DNA of 64,000 nucleotides from Dendrolimus kikuchii (taxonomy: Eukaryota > Arthropoda > Insecta > Lepidoptera > Lasiocampidae). The notes beneath the pieces are model-generated. The model saw only the letters and a list, made by a program, of their open reading frames with translations. It was not told where the DNA came from and did not search any database. The DNA lies in contig CM034388.1 of NCBI GenBank assembly GCA_019925095.2, positions 930,001-994,000 of the forward strand, written 5' to 3'. Below, in pieces: positions 63,982-64,000 of the stretch. The translations under genes and the position numbers were made by a program. Within the stretch, counting starts at the first letter, position 1. Each line of letters starts with the position of its first letter.

Positions 63982-64000
63982 AGAGACTGTCGGGGTGAAG
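63982..64000 (+). mobile_element. RTE-A start at window edge
   Basis: AGACTGTCGGGGTGAAG matches the RTE-A codons for ESVGVK. Continues beyond the window. Confidence 0.6.

Overview
The window looks like repeat-dense, gene-poor nuclear DNA of an insect, most probably a moth or butterfly (Lepidoptera). I see no convincing host exon, no rRNA, no functional tRNA and no CRISPR array. The order-level assignment is inference. It rests on the mix seen: RTE-type LINEs with TATG tails, CR1/Jockey-type LINE ends, tRNA-derived SINEs, Helitron-like elements ending CTAGT, a mariner with D,D34D ancestry, a Penelope-like element and a BEL/Pao gag. Almost every long reading frame is the broken C-terminus of a transposon protein, or a chance frame over a repeated element that recurs elsewhere in the window.

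The main families, with working names used below, are as follows. RTE-A is a LINE 3' end with about 18 copies, all 5'-truncated. SINE-B is a roughly 300 bp element with about 24 copies, whose last ~100 bp match the 3' end of the CR1-type LINE at 5170-6410. SINE-D, SINE-H and SINE-W have tRNA-like A and B boxes. LTR-K is a ~416 bp solo LTR. Hel-1 to Hel-4 are Helitron-like. PLE-J is the Penelope-like C-terminus and 3' region. LINE-Q and LINE-P are Jockey-type LINEs. Rep-E, G, L, N, R, T, V and X are dispersed noncoding repeats.

Layout. 0-9.7 kb: RTE-A, SINE-B, two T repeats, a solo LTR-K, a CR1-like RT fragment with its YADD motif, a hairpin element split by SINE-H, a long Hel-1 and a second RTE-type LINE. 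9.7-25.4 kb: LTR-K, Rep-E, PLE-J copies at 13.3 and 16.7 kb, a second long Hel-1, RTE-A inserted in Rep-E, an inverted SINE-H pair and CR1-like fragments. 25.4-34.6 kb: a direct segmental duplication, RTE-A inside a LINE-Q 3' UTR, R1-like ends, a 1284 bp mariner flanked by TA, and LINE-Q split by an R1-like fragment. 34.6-45 kb: Hel-3, Hel-2 and Hel-1 hosts carrying nested SINE-D and Rep-G, the longest RTE-A copy, and RTE-A split by SINE-B. 45-59 kb: two LINE-P copies, a Rep-R host carrying RTE-A and LINE-P, a BEL/Pao gag start and an R1-like LINE. 59-64 kb: Hel-3 split by a near-perfect 400 bp foldback that is itself split by a poly(A) retroposon, then a second large inverted-repeat element, a CR1-like end and Rep-N.

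The elements interact mainly as nested insertions with readable target-site duplications, so a relative order of insertion can be worked out. The most unusual signals are: a ~95 bp stem-loop module shared by the 3' regions of three different retroelement families; a hammerhead-like motif in PLE-J with a swapped core pair; the 178 bp foldback arms at 59.8-60.6 kb; SINE-B sharing its tail with a resident LINE; and RTE-A 5' ends clustering at an RNA hairpin. All identities are by eye from the sequence; no database search was run.
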